Below are positions 7,838 to 16,830 of a stretch of DNA of 64,000 nt, in pieces (within the stretch, counting starts at the first letter, position 1; the number at the start of each line of letters is the position of its first letter). The position numbers and the translations under genes were made by a program. The notes under the pieces are model-generated. The model saw only the letters and a program-made list of their open reading frames with translations, made no database searches and was not told the origin of the DNA. This DNA comes from an uncultured Pseudomonadota bacterium. GTDB taxonomy: Bacteria; Myxococcota_A; UBA796; SXON01. The stretch spans positions 1-64,000 of the forward strand of contig CAIQVJ010000118.1 of the NCBI GenBank assembly GCA_903875225.1, written 5' to 3'.

Positions 7838-8269
7838 TCACGCCGATCGATCGACGATCCTCCCGAGCGCCTCGCGGGTGATCGTGAACGGGACGCGCTC
7901 GCGCCCCGAAGGGAGGGCGCGCACCCGCTCCAGCTCGGTGACGCGTCCATCCGTCCTTGCCTCGAAGAACTCACGGTTCTGGACGTCGTCAGGCGCGGAT
8001 CGCAGGATCGCGCCGCCCAGGGCGGGCGCCACCTCGACCGTGATCATCCGTTCGGGCAGGCCGCGCAGGGCCTCGGGCAGGCGCGCGGCGGCGTCCCGAA
8101 CTGCATCGGGGCCCCGGCTGGCGGAACCCTCCACCCGCACGCGCAGCACACGCACGCCGAGCCGATCGGCGTCGACGACATCCACCTCTGCCACGCGCCC
8201 TTCATGCTCCACCCGAACCACCCCGGGGCCGAGGATGGCCCGATCCAACGCATCGCCCAGACCGCTCAT
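7838..8269 (-). CDS. Hypothetical protein in the SpoVR operon
   Basis: 143 aa, no signal peptide. It begins MSGLGDALDRAILGPGVV and has alternating strands and helices; residues 60-145 read like a small alpha/beta domain with RMITVEVAPALGGAILRS. No family recognised. Its ATG overlaps the SpoVR stop by four bases (ATGA), so it is translationally coupled and likely acts with, or is dosed with, SpoVR and the DUF444 protein. Confidence 0.8.
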   Translation of the reverse strand: MSGLGDALDRAILGPGVVRVEHEGRVAEVDVVDADRLGVRVLRVRVEGSASRGPDAVRDAAARLPEALRGLPERMITVEVAPALGGAILRSAPDDVQNREFFEARTDGRVTELERVRALPSGRERVPFTITREALGRIVDRSA

Positions 8270-9795
8270 GCCTTGCCCTTGGGCTTGGGGCCATCGTAGG
8301 TGAACGTGGTGCCATCATGGTGGAGCATGGCGGGTTTTTCATCGACCATCGTCTTCAGGTGCACGGGCCGTCCCCACAGCTTCGCGAGGTTGCCCAGCGT
8401 CTGCTGTGCCCACTCCAGCTGGATGTCCATGCCTTCGTGTGCGTGGGTGAGCTCCAGCTCCCCCCGGTTGGCGTGGTTGCCGTCGGTCACGTGCACGCGT
8501 GGCTGCCCCCGGCTCCCGATCATGAACAACAGCTTCTCCTTCACGGCAGCGAATTCCCTGGAGTCGACCAGGTATTCGCCCGACTTCTTGTCGAACTCGT
8601 AGGTGAACAGGCCGGCGCGCTTGCAGAAGTCCTCGGTGAGGAAGGTGTCCAGGAAGGTGACGTCATTGTGGGTCTTGCGTACTTCGAAGATCTTCGCCTT
8701 GCCCAGGTTGGTCTCCTTGAACCAATCGCGCTTGGCGACGGCGTCGTCGCACTCCAGCCAGTCCTTGCCGAACTGCCCGCGGTTCCACCGCCGCTCGATG
8801 TCCCGGTAGAGTTCGAGCCCGATCTTGTAGGGGTTGATCTGCCCCGGGCGCATCAGGACCGTGCCGGAATGGTGGTCGGCGTAGTCGATCACCTCGCTGT
8901 CATCGAGGATCTCCTCGGTCATCAGCTTGGTGTGCCAGTAGCTGGCCCAGCCCTCGTTCATGATCTTGGTCTGGCCCTGGGGCGCAAAATAGTAGGCCTC
9001 ATCGCGAATTATCGAGAGGATGTCCGACTGCCACCGCTCCATGCGCCCGTGGGTGAGCACGAAGCCCAGCACATCGCGCACGGGGGACTCGGGAAAGTGA
9101 CCCTGGGTGTGCGCTGCGATCGCTGCCGCCTGCTCGTGCTCGCGCCGAAGGACGGCGGGTGGATTGATGTAGCTCTCCATGTGGTGGCGCGCGGGCAGGC
9201 GGAAGCTCTCGGGCGTCAGGACGTCGGCATCGAGGGGGTCATCCAGGCGGTCGCGCCGGATGTGGGTGAGGTAGGGGTCGATGAGGTTGTCGACGGAGAG
9301 ACAGATGTCGAGCCACGCCTCGGTCGTGCTCTCCCCCACGCGGTCCGCGATGCGGCGCACGCGCCGCGCATGGTTCGCCATCTGGTCGAGCATCTTGCGG
9401 TTCGTGTGCTGGAACCAACAGTTGTTCTTGAAGAAGTCCACGTGCCCGTACACGTGGGCCATCACCAACTTCTGGTCGACGAACGCGTTGTTGTCGAGCA
9501 GGTAGGCGTAGCTCGGAGAGGTGTTGATCACGAGCTCGTAGATCTTCTGCAGGCCGTACTCGTAGCCCTTCGCCATCTGCTGGTACTCCATCCCCCACCG
9601 CCAGTGGGGGTAGCGCACCGGAAAGCCGCCGTAGGCGGCGATCATGTTGATCTCGTCGTAGTCGCACATCTCGAACACGGTCTCGAAGGTGTCGAGCCCG
9701 TGCCGCTTGGCGATGGCGAGGATGCGTTGGCGCTGCTCCTCCAGGTTTGGTGGCAGGCTGCGGGGCGCGCGGGAAAGCAGGGTTTCGGTTGGCAT
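8266..9795 (-). CDS. spoVR: SpoVR family protein
   Basis: 509 aa, the normal length for SpoVR/YcgB. Family landmarks are clear: the FEMCDYDEINMIAAYGGFP start, HWRWGMEYQQMAKGYEYGLQKIYELVINTSP, AHVYGHVDFFKNNCWF and the ASYWHTKLMTE segment. SpoVR proteins are linked to stress survival and spore cortex; the biochemical role is unknown. The correct start is the MPTETLL methionine; the same frame runs 560 bp further upstream as a shadow of the DUF444 gene. It lies 2 nt after DUF444, the usual partner. Confidence 0.93.
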   Translation of the reverse strand: MPTETLLSRAPRSLPPNLEEQRQRILAIAKRHGLDTFETVFEMCDYDEINMIAAYGGFPVRYPHWRWGMEYQQMAKGYEYGLQKIYELVINTSPSYAYLLDNNAFVDQKLVMAHVYGHVDFFKNNCWFQHTNRKMLDQMANHARRVRRIADRVGESTTEAWLDICLSVDNLIDPYLTHIRRDRLDDPLDADVLTPESFRLPARHHMESYINPPAVLRREHEQAAAIAAHTQGHFPESPVRDVLGFVLTHGRMERWQSDILSIIRDEAYYFAPQGQTKIMNEGWASYWHTKLMTEEILDDSEVIDYADHHSGTVLMRPGQINPYKIGLELYRDIERRWNRGQFGKDWLECDDAVAKRDWFKETNLGKAKIFEVRKTHNDVTFLDTFLTEDFCKRAGLFTYEFDKKSGEYLVDSREFAAVKEKLLFMIGSRGQPRVHVTDGNHANRGELELTHAHEGMDIQLEWAQQTLGNLAKLWGRPVHLKTMVDEKPAMLHHDGTTFTYDGPKPKGKA

Positions 9796-9797
9796 GG

Positions 9798-10886
9798 TCA
9801 GCGTCCTTTCCCGAGAAAATCCCGGATCGAGCCCATGATCGCGTCGCGGTCGGGGATGCGCGAGATCACGACCCGTTCGTCGTCGTTGAACGCGGCGGCG
9901 ATGTCCTGCAGGAACTGCCCGCTCCCGTACTCGCTCTCGACCTGACCGTACGCAAACAGGTTCACGGTCGGCAGGATGCGGTCCCGCAGCAGCTCCATGC
10001 AGCTCCTGGTGTCGGACGTAGACCAGTTGTCCCCATCGGAGAACTGGAACACATACAGGTTCCACTCGTCGGGTGGGTAGTGCTCGCGGATCAGGCTCTC
10101 GACGAGCGCGTAGGCGCTGGAGATCAACGTCCCGCCTGACTCCTTCACCCGAAAGAAGGTCTCCCGATCGACCTCCTTCGCCACCGCATCGTGGATGATG
10201 AAGCGCGTTTCGAGGTGCTTGTAGTTGGCCTTGAGCCAGGTGTCGATCCAGAACGCCTCCAGGCGCACGATCTCCTTCTGTTCCTTGCCCATCGATCCGG
10301 ACACGTCCATCACGTACAGGATCGCCGCGCTCGACTGTGGCTCCTGCTTCGACTTCCACGACCGGAACCGCATGTCATCCTTTGTCGGGATGAGCACGGG
10401 CCGGTCGGGGTTCCACACGCCGGCCGCGACCTGTCGTTTCAACGCGGCCTGGTAGGTCCGTCGGGTGTGGCGCAGCGAGTTCGGTCCCACCCGCGCGATG
10501 CCGGTGTACCGGTCGTGAACGGAAGCGAGCTGTTTCTTCCCCCTGGGCTCGATCCGGGGCAGCGAGAGCTCCTCTGCCAGGATCTCCGCCAGTTCCTCGA
10601 GCGAGACCTCCGCGTCGAACCCGTGCTCTCCCGCCTGGTCGCCCGCCTCGCCCTCCCCCGGCACCTTCTCGCCGTCCTGCCCCTCGCCCTGGCCCACACC
10701 CCCTGTCTCGTTCTTTCCGTAGCGCAGCCGCGGGATGTTGATCTCCGGCAATGGGATTTTGACGAACTTCTCGCCTTGCTTGCCGATCATCTCACCATTC
10801 GACATGAACTTCTTGAGATCTCCGCGCACACGTCCCTTGACGATGTTGCGGAAGCGTTGGAGATCCTGCTCGATGTTGAGCGGCAC
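9798..10886 (-). CDS. DUF444 family protein (YeaH/YhbH-like)
   Basis: About 362 aa. From the GTG at 10886 it reads PLNIEQDLQRFRNIVKGRVRGDLKKFM, the typical family start. A Gly/Glu-rich linker follows, then a von Willebrand A-like half with LYVMDVSGSMG (MIDAS-like DxSxS), RFIIHDAVAKEV and FQFSDGDNW. A GAGG 8 nt upstream of this GTG supports it over the longer frame from 10997. DUF444 normally sits with SpoVR and the PrkA serine kinase; here SpoVR follows directly, but no prkA is present in the window. Confidence 0.92.
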   Translation of the reverse strand: MPLNIEQDLQRFRNIVKGRVRGDLKKFMSNGEMIGKQGEKFVKIPLPEINIPRLRYGKNETGGVGQGEGQDGEKVPGEGEAGDQAGEHGFDAEVSLEELAEILAEELSLPRIEPRGKKQLASVHDRYTGIARVGPNSLRHTRRTYQAALKRQVAAGVWNPDRPVLIPTKDDMRFRSWKSKQEPQSSAAILYVMDVSGSMGKEQKEIVRLEAFWIDTWLKANYKHLETRFIIHDAVAKEVDRETFFRVKESGGTLISSAYALVESLIREHYPPDEWNLYVFQFSDGDNWSTSDTRSCMELLRDRILPTVNLFAYGQVESEYGSGQFLQDIAAAFNDDERVVISRIPDRDAIMGSIRDFLGKGR

Positions 10887-11151
10887 GAAATACCTCGGGG
10901 GAAGGGCCCGTCTTGTCGCTGCGGTGCGCTGCGACTTCGACCGGACCAGGGGGTCTGCGAATCGAAAGAGCGAACCGTCTGCTTCAGCATGGCACATCCG
11001 AATGCCAACCGCGACTGATCCTGGGACCCGGGAACGGGGGAGATGCTTCCGGGCGGGTCGGGGGGGCGGCCGGCAGCGCTTCGCGGACGGGCTCCGCCGA
11101 TGGGTCCATCCTGTCGACGCTGCCCGGATGGGGCGGGGCGTTCAAACAGGA

Positions 11152-11157
11152 TAAGCG
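11152..11157 (+). promoter_or_regulatory. -10-like box for membrane cyclase
   Basis: TAAGCG in AGGATAAGCG, 6 nt before the GTG at 11164; no Shine-Dalgarno. Confidence 0.4.
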
Positions 11158-11163
11158 CGGCGG

Positions 11164-12471
11164 GTGCCGACGTCCGATCCGCTGCCGACGCTCCTGGCGG
11201 TCTACGCTGCGCTGGTGGCGTTCAACCTCGCGCTGTCCCTGGCCCTGTGGCTCGGGAACAGGGAGCGGCTCTACCGCACGCTCTGCGCCCTCTGGCTGGG
11301 CGCCCTGGTCAGCTTTGGGATCCAGGGGATCACGTCGACCGGAGGCGAGGTGCTCATCGCGGTCGGGGGCGCGTCGATCGTGCTGGTCGTCCTTCCCGTC
11401 GCGCACCTGCTGTGCACGGTCCTGGAGATCGACACGCCGTGGCGCCTCTGGGGCCGCGTGTACCTGTGGGGGCTCGCGCTCAGTCTGGTCGCCTTCCTCC
11501 TGGGCGCCGGGTTCACCGTCTACACCCTCCCCGTGGTCTGGGGCGGGATGTTCTCGGGTCTGCACGCCGCGGTCCGGTGCCTTCGGCGCTGGTCCTCGCT
11601 CCCCTCGACGTTGAGGCTCCTCGGGGTCGTGACGCTCATCCAATGCCTGCACGGCGCGGACTTCCCGTTCCTGCGGCTCCGCGCGGATCTGGTGGTGGAG
11701 GGCTACTCCGTCGCCCTCATGGCGCTGCTTGGGGCATCCATCCTGGCCCCTGCCGTCATCATCGAGAAGATAGCCGCTCAGAACCTTCGTAATCTCTCGA
11801 CGATGTCGCACTCGCTCGCGCGGTTCGTCCCGACCGAGCTGCTCCGGCACCTCGACAAGCAGTCCATCCTCGACGTGCACCTGGGCGACGGCGTCGGCAT
11901 GGAGATGACCGTGATGTTCGCCGACGTGCGCTCGTTCACGACGCTCTCTGAGCACCTCTCGCCGAAGCAGACCTTCAAGTTCCTGAACTCCTACCTTTCG
12001 CGGATGGAGCCCATCATCCGCAGTCATGGCGGGTTCATCGACAAGTACCTGGGGGACGGGATCCTGGCGCTCTTCAGCCGCAGCCCGGACGACGGCGTGG
12101 CGGCGGCGATCGGGATGATCGAGGCGCTCGGGGAGTACAACGAGCATCGCAGCCGATCGGGCTACGCGCCCATCGACATCGGGATCGGCATCCACATCGG
12201 CCCGGTGATGCTGGGCACCGTGGGCGGTGAGGAGCGGATGGAGGGCACCGCGGTGGGTGACGCCGTGAACCTCGCGTCCCGCATCGAGAGCCTGACCAGG
12301 AAATACGGCGCCCGGATCCTCATCAGTGACAGCGTTCGGGCACGCCTGGCCGGGGGCCTGGACGTGCAGACCCGCCTCGTCGAGCGGGTCGTTGTCAAGG
12401 GTCGGGTGGAGCCGGTCACCGTGTTCCAGGTGATCACCGAGGGCGCGCCGGCCGCGCTCCACGGCGCCTGA
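11164..12471 (+). CDS. Membrane-anchored class III adenylate/guanylate cyclase
   Basis: 435 aa. Residues 1-205 hold about seven hydrophobic segments. After a short linker the class III cyclase domain spans about 235-425. Metal-binding Asp residues are present (VMFADVRSFTTL and YLGDGILALF), as is the GIGIHIGPVMLGTVGG strand and the GDAVNLASRIE segment near the end. It therefore makes cAMP or cGMP; the nucleotide specificity cannot be assigned confidently. The membrane part looks like a 7TM sensor. GTG start without Shine-Dalgarno, behind a GGATA box. Confidence 0.92.
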   Translation: MPTSDPLPTLLAVYAALVAFNLALSLALWLGNRERLYRTLCALWLGALVSFGIQGITSTGGEVLIAVGGASIVLVVLPVAHLLCTVLEIDTPWRLWGRVYLWGLALSLVAFLLGAGFTVYTLPVVWGGMFSGLHAAVRCLRRWSSLPSTLRLLGVVTLIQCLHGADFPFLRLRADLVVEGYSVALMALLGASILAPAVIIEKIAAQNLRNLSTMSHSLARFVPTELLRHLDKQSILDVHLGDGVGMEMTVMFADVRSFTTLSEHLSPKQTFKFLNSYLSRMEPIIRSHGGFIDKYLGDGILALFSRSPDDGVAAAIGMIEALGEYNEHRSRSGYAPIDIGIGIHIGPVMLGTVGGEERMEGTAVGDAVNLASRIESLTRKYGARILISDSVRARLAGGLDVQTRLVERVVVKGRVEPVTVFQVITEGAPAALHGA

Positions 12472-12532
12472 AGCGCGGGCAGGGACCCATCCGTCCCAAA
12501 AAGCGTTAGTCTCCCGGCCCTTCGGAGGTCCT

Positions 12533-13927
12533 GTGAAGAGAGTCATCTATTGCGCCGCTGCCCTCGGGCTGCTGGCGCTCGTCGTCCCCGCCGCCTACGC
12601 GGCGATCGCCACGCCCGCACTGCCATTCGAGAAGTACGAGCTGTCGAACGGGCTGGAGGTGCTTCTCTCGGAGGACCACACCGTGCCGCTCACCTCGGTC
12701 GAGATCTGGTACCACGTGGGCGCCAAGAACGAGGTCGCAGGCCGGACCGGGTTTGCGCACCTGTTCGAACACATCATGTTCCAGGGCTCGCGCGACGTGC
12801 CCGAGGACACCTACTTCAAGTACCTCGAGGGCGCCGGCGCCACGCTGATCAACGGCACCACGGACTTCGACCGCACCGACTACTTCGAGACCGTGCCGTC
12901 GAACCAGCTGGATCTCGCGCTCTGGCTCGAGAGTGATCGGATGGGCTTCCTGCTCGACACGCTCACCCAGGAGCGCCTCGACAACCAGCGTGACGTCGTT
13001 CGCAAGGAGCGCCAGCAGTCCACCGAGAACGTCCCCTACGGTGTGGCCGAGGAGCACTTCTACAAGGCGCTGTTCCCGGCGCCGCACCCCTACAACGGCG
13101 TCGTGATCGGCTCCCACGCGGACCTGCAGGCGGCGACCCTGGACGACGTCAAGAACTTCTTCCGCACCTACTACGTGCCGAACAACGCGACCCTGGCGAT
13201 TGTCGGGGACTTCGATCCCTCCACGATCAAGGCGACCGTCGAGAAGTACTTCGGTCCCATCCCCCGCGCCGCCGAGCCTGTCCCCGAGCAGATCACCGTC
13301 GCCCCGATCACCGCGGAGCGCCGCGAAGCGCTCACGGACGATGTGGAGCTCGCGAAGGTCTACTACGGCTGGGTGACCCCCTCGAGCTTCCAGCCCGGCG
13401 ACGCCGAGCTCACCCTCGCCGCGAACATCCTCGCCGACGGCAAGGCGAGCCGCCTCCAGAAGGCGCTGACCATCGACAAGGCCATCGCCTCCGACATCAC
13501 CGCCTCCCAGTACCCCCTGCAGCACGGCAGCGTGTTCTCCATCGCCGTCACCGGGAACCCGGGGCAGACCACCGCGCAGCTCGAAGCTGCCGTGTGGCCG
13601 GTCGTCGCGGGGCTGGCCAGCGCACCCCCGACCCAGGAGGAGCTCAACCGCGCGCTCACGGCCTGGCAGGCGAGCACGCTTCGCCAGCTGCAGGCGCTCG
13701 GCGGCTTCGGCGGAAAGGCCGACATGCTGAACTACTACAACCACCACACGGGAGACCCGGGGTACCTGCCCAAGGACTTCGCCCGGATGGAGGCGGTCAC
13801 GCCGGCCTCTCTGCAGAAGGTGTTTGCAGAGCAGATCACCGCAGCGAACCGCGTCGTCGTCGACGTGAGCCCCGAAGTCAAGACTGACGAAGCCAAGCCC
13901 GTTGCACCGAACGGAGGTGCCAAGTGA
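12533..13927 (+). CDS. M16 zinc peptidase, catalytic subunit
   Basis: 464 aa. N-terminal signal peptide (about 1-23), so periplasmic. The inverted zinc motif is complete: HLFEH (His76, Glu79, His80) and the distal Glu in NQRDVVRKERQ (Glu159). The C-terminal half is the second M16 lobe. GTG start with GGAGG 5 nt upstream; a TAGTCT box lies about 20 nt upstream of that codon. Its stop overlaps the next gene's GTG by four bases; the partner lacks zinc ligands, so the two probably form a heterodimer like other bacterial M16B pairs. Confidence 0.94.
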   Translation: MKRVIYCAAALGLLALVVPAAYAAIATPALPFEKYELSNGLEVLLSEDHTVPLTSVEIWYHVGAKNEVAGRTGFAHLFEHIMFQGSRDVPEDTYFKYLEGAGATLINGTTDFDRTDYFETVPSNQLDLALWLESDRMGFLLDTLTQERLDNQRDVVRKERQQSTENVPYGVAEEHFYKALFPAPHPYNGVVIGSHADLQAATLDDVKNFFRTYYVPNNATLAIVGDFDPSTIKATVEKYFGPIPRAAEPVPEQITVAPITAERREALTDDVELAKVYYGWVTPSSFQPGDAELTLAANILADGKASRLQKALTIDKAIASDITASQYPLQHGSVFSIAVTGNPGQTTAQLEAAVWPVVAGLASAPPTQEELNRALTAWQASTLRQLQALGGFGGKADMLNYYNHHTGDPGYLPKDFARMEAVTPASLQKVFAEQITAANRVVVDVSPEVKTDEAKPVAPNGGAK

Positions 13928-15468
13928 ACCGGATCCTCAAGCGCTCCCTGCTCGCCCTCGTGCTCATCGGCATCGCCGCAGCCCCCGGCCCGGCGGAGGC
14001 CAAGAAGAAGAAGAAGGAGGAGGCTGCCGTGGTCGTCCCCCCACCGATCCCGGTCCCGGACCCTGCGGCCTGGCGCGCCACGGCGCCGAGCCCCGGCGTC
14101 GAGTCCAGCTGGCAGGCGCCGATCGCCAAGACCTTCACGCTGAAGAACGGCATCCCCGTGTACCTCGTCGAGCGGCCCGGGCTGCCGCTGGTGAGCGTGC
14201 GCGTGATGATCGCGGCCGGTCGCGAGACCAACCCGAAGGGGAAGGCCGGGCTCGCGGCGCTCACCGCCGACATGCTCGACGAGGGCACCGCCACGCGCTC
14301 GGCGCTGAAGATCAACTCGGATGCGACTGGGCTCGGTGCCCAGCTGAGCACGAGCGCGAACCTTGAGTACAGCGAGATCGCCCTCGACGCCCTGACCGGC
14401 GACACGCTCGGGCCGAGCCTCGACCTGCTCACCGACGTGATGCTCAAGCCGAAGTTCGACAGCAAGGAGTTCGCCCGCGTGCAGAAGGAGACCCTGGCGG
14501 GGATCCAGGGCGCGGCGAGCGATCCGCGGGACATCGCCGGGCGGCTGTTCGCCCAGCAGGTGTTCGGGAAGGACCACCCCTATGGAACCCCTTCGGTGGG
14601 CGATCTCGCTTCGGTGAAGGCGCTCAAGGTCTCCGACGTCCAGGCGTACTACAAGAACTGGTACACCCCGGCGAACACGGCGGTCATCCTCGCCGGCGCG
14701 ATCACCGAGGCGGACGCGAAAGCGCTGCTCGATGCCCGGCTGGGCGCATGGACGAAGACCGGCTTGAAGCGCCCTGCGGTCACGGCACCCGTCGTGCCGC
14801 TCAAGACGCGGGTGGTGTTCTACGACCAGCCCGACGCCGTTCAGTCGATGCTGCGCGTCGGCACCCCGGGCGTGAGCCGCACGGGGCCCGAGTTCTGGAA
14901 CGCGAACCTGGCCGGCACGATCACGGCCGGCATGTTCTCCTCGCGCATCAACATGAACCTGCGCGAAGAGCACGGGTGGTCGTACGGCGCCGGTGGCGGG
15001 TTCAGCGAGACCCGGGACTTCGGGACCTTCGCGGTCCGCACCAGCGTGCAGGCCGACAAGACCGCAGAGGCCATCGAGCAGATCCTCATCGAGCTGAAGG
15101 CTGCGGCTTCGAAGCCCCCCGCCGACGCCGATCTGAAGATGGCGCGCGACTCGATCCTGAAGGCGCTCGCGGGCAACTTCGAGACCAACGAGTCCACCGC
15201 GGCCTCGTTCGAGGAGCTGCCGGAGTTCGGTCTCGGGACGGACATGTGGCAGCAGTTCGTCAAGGACGCGAACGCGGCGTTGCCTGACGGCATCTACGCG
15301 TCGGCCAAGACCTACTTCAACCCCGACCGGCAGATCATCGTGGTCGTGGGTCCTGCGAAGGCCATGGTCGACGGCAAGGATGCAGCGGGCAACCCCGCGA
15401 AGGTCGAGGTGGACGTGCTCGGGAACATCAAGAAGCTCGGATACGAGGTCGTCGAGATCAAGAAGTAG
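13924..15468 (+). CDS. M16-like peptidase, inactive partner
   Basis: 514 aa with a signal peptide (LLALVLIGIAAAPGPAEA) followed by a KKKKKEE and Pro-rich linker. At the position of the zinc motif it reads GLAALTADMLDEG, so HxxEH is lost. The C-terminal lobe keeps the conserved substrate-contact segment NLREEHGWSYGAGGGF (Arg/Tyr pair) typical of the non-catalytic half. It is coupled to the active gene through a GTGA overlap, and the next gene starts one base after its stop. Confidence 0.93.
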   Translation: MNRILKRSLLALVLIGIAAAPGPAEAKKKKKEEAAVVVPPPIPVPDPAAWRATAPSPGVESSWQAPIAKTFTLKNGIPVYLVERPGLPLVSVRVMIAAGRETNPKGKAGLAALTADMLDEGTATRSALKINSDATGLGAQLSTSANLEYSEIALDALTGDTLGPSLDLLTDVMLKPKFDSKEFARVQKETLAGIQGAASDPRDIAGRLFAQQVFGKDHPYGTPSVGDLASVKALKVSDVQAYYKNWYTPANTAVILAGAITEADAKALLDARLGAWTKTGLKRPAVTAPVVPLKTRVVFYDQPDAVQSMLRVGTPGVSRTGPEFWNANLAGTITAGMFSSRINMNLREEHGWSYGAGGGFSETRDFGTFAVRTSVQADKTAEAIEQILIELKAAASKPPADADLKMARDSILKALAGNFETNESTAASFEELPEFGLGTDMWQQFVKDANAALPDGIYASAKTYFNPDRQIIVVVGPAKAMVDGKDAAGNPAKVEVDVLGNIKKLGYEVVEIKK

Positions 15469-15469
15469 G

Positions 15470-16351
15470 ATGGCCGAGGCGCTGCTCGACCGCGTGTACG
15501 GCCCCATCGGGGCCGTATGTGAACGCGCGTGGGAGGCCGTGCGCGGGCTCCTGCCGCGGGCGGTGCGGGGGCCCGCGGACGTGATCGCACGCGGCTACGA
15601 CCGCAAGAGCCTGTACGCGGTCAGCGCCCTCTGCGTCATGTACGGGTTTGTGGCGGTGGTCTTCTCGGACCTGTTCATCTTCCAGTGGGACATGCCGCTC
15701 TGGCCGGTTCCATGGAGCCGGATCGACTTCCTGCTCCCTGCGATCTGGTGGTTCATGTCCGTGCTCCTGTGTTGGCGCATCGTCCCGGAGCGGGATCTGT
15801 CGCGGGCATTCGTCGGCTTCGTGGGCGGCCTGCTCATCGAGTCCTGGGGTACGGTCACGGTGCTCTGGCACTACTACACGGCCGAGCGCCCGCCGATCTG
15901 GATCCTGCCCGCGTGGCCCGTCGCCGCGCTCGCCATCGACCGCATCGCCTTTTTTCTCGACCGGGCGCTCCCCGCGCTGGGCGGTGGATCGTTGCGGCTC
16001 TTGTGGTGGCTCTCGCTCCCCCCCTTCGTGGCCTGGATGACGGCGTTCGTCGCGCCGACGGGGCATGATTGGGCAACCCAACTCGCGTTTCTCGGAATGC
16101 TGGTCGTTCTGGCGCTTCCAAAGGACCACCGGGAGGATCTGTGCATCTTCTGGGGTGGGGCGATGCTCGGGTGGTTCCTCGAGTATTGGGGCACCAGTCG
16201 CCACTGTTGGACGTACTACACCAAAGAGGTACCGCCGATGCAGGCAGTTTTCGCCCACGGATTCGCCTCGGTCGCGTTCGCACGCGGGGCCTGGGGCCTG
16301 AAGATCGTCGGCGCGCGGCTCACGGCGGGCAACCGGGTGAGCAACGCATGA
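15470..16351 (+). CDS. Internally duplicated membrane protein
   Basis: 293 aa from the ATG at 15470, with about seven transmembrane segments. It carries two copies of one motif: IESWGTVTVLWHYYTAERPP (about 125-144) and LEYWGTSRHCWTYYTKEVPP (about 240-259). Each follows a hydrophobic helix and is followed by another. The family is not one I can name. It starts one base after the M16 stop and its own stop overlaps the next ATG (ATGATG), so it sits in a tightly coupled five-gene run. A perfect 9-bp inverted repeat lies in codons 10-16. Confidence 0.8.
   Translation: MAEALLDRVYGPIGAVCERAWEAVRGLLPRAVRGPADVIARGYDRKSLYAVSALCVMYGFVAVVFSDLFIFQWDMPLWPVPWSRIDFLLPAIWWFMSVLLCWRIVPERDLSRAFVGFVGGLLIESWGTVTVLWHYYTAERPPIWILPAWPVAALAIDRIAFFLDRALPALGGGSLRLLWWLSLPPFVAWMTAFVAPTGHDWATQLAFLGMLVVLALPKDHREDLCIFWGGAMLGWFLEYWGTSRHCWTYYTKEVPPMQAVFAHGFASVAFARGAWGLKIVGARLTAGNRVSNA
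15497..15517. repeat. Perfect inverted repeat inside a coding start
   Basis: Nine-base arms (TACGGCCCC / GGGGCCGTA) around a 3-base loop, 28 bases into the membrane-protein gene. It would form a very stable RNA hairpin. Could affect translation or be chance in GC-rich DNA. Confidence 0.5.
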
Positions 16352-16830
16352 TGGAGACCCGCTGGCAAGCCCTGGACCCGCGGGCCGCCCTGCTCTGGCG
16401 AGCCCAGGGCGTGGTGCGCGTACTCATCGGGTTGACCCCCATCGGCATCGGCCTGGTGGTGGGCATGACCTTCCTGTGGTCACTCCACACCGCGCTCGTG
16501 GTGGGGGCGGGCCTGCTCGGCCTGGCGCTGGTCCAGGCGGTGACCTGGCCCTCGTTCTCGTGGCGGGCGTTCCGCTATGCCGTGCGTGACGACGCCCTGC
16601 TCGTCCAGCAGGGCGTGTTGTTCCAGCACACGGTGGCCATCCCCCGCCACCGCATCCAGCACGCCGACCTGCGCCAGGGGCCCATCGACCGTGCGTGGGG
16701 GCTCACCACCCTCATCGTGTTCACCGCGGCAGGTGTAGGGCTGGACGCATCCATCCCCGGCCTGGACGAGGAGGTGGCTGAAAAGCTCCGTGATCTCTTG
16801 TTGAAAGACACGGGTGAGGGCGGGATCTGA
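16348..16830 (+). CDS. Bacterial PH-domain membrane protein (YdbS-like)
   Basis: 160 aa. Two hydrophobic segments (about 22-45 and 48-68), then a bPH2 domain with FRYAVRDDALLVQQGVLFQHTVAIPRHRIQHADLRQGP and GLTTLIVFTAAG. This is the YdbS/YdbT-type architecture; the role is unknown, but such pairs often affect envelope or exported toxins and surfactin-like compounds. It overlaps the preceding stop and its own stop shares one base with the next ATG. Confidence 0.88.
   Translation: MMETRWQALDPRAALLWRAQGVVRVLIGLTPIGIGLVVGMTFLWSLHTALVVGAGLLGLALVQAVTWPSFSWRAFRYAVRDDALLVQQGVLFQHTVAIPRHRIQHADLRQGPIDRAWGLTTLIVFTAAGVGLDASIPGLDEEVAEKLRDLLLKDTGEGGI

Noticed and set aside
9796..10359. N-terminal extension of the SpoVR frame
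   Set aside because: Overlaps DUF444 coding sequence; family alignment starts at the internal Met at 9795.
10887..11163. RNA gene in the divergent gap before the cyclase
   Set aside because: No tRNA-like cloverleaf or conserved RNA motif was visible; only a -10-like box is supported.
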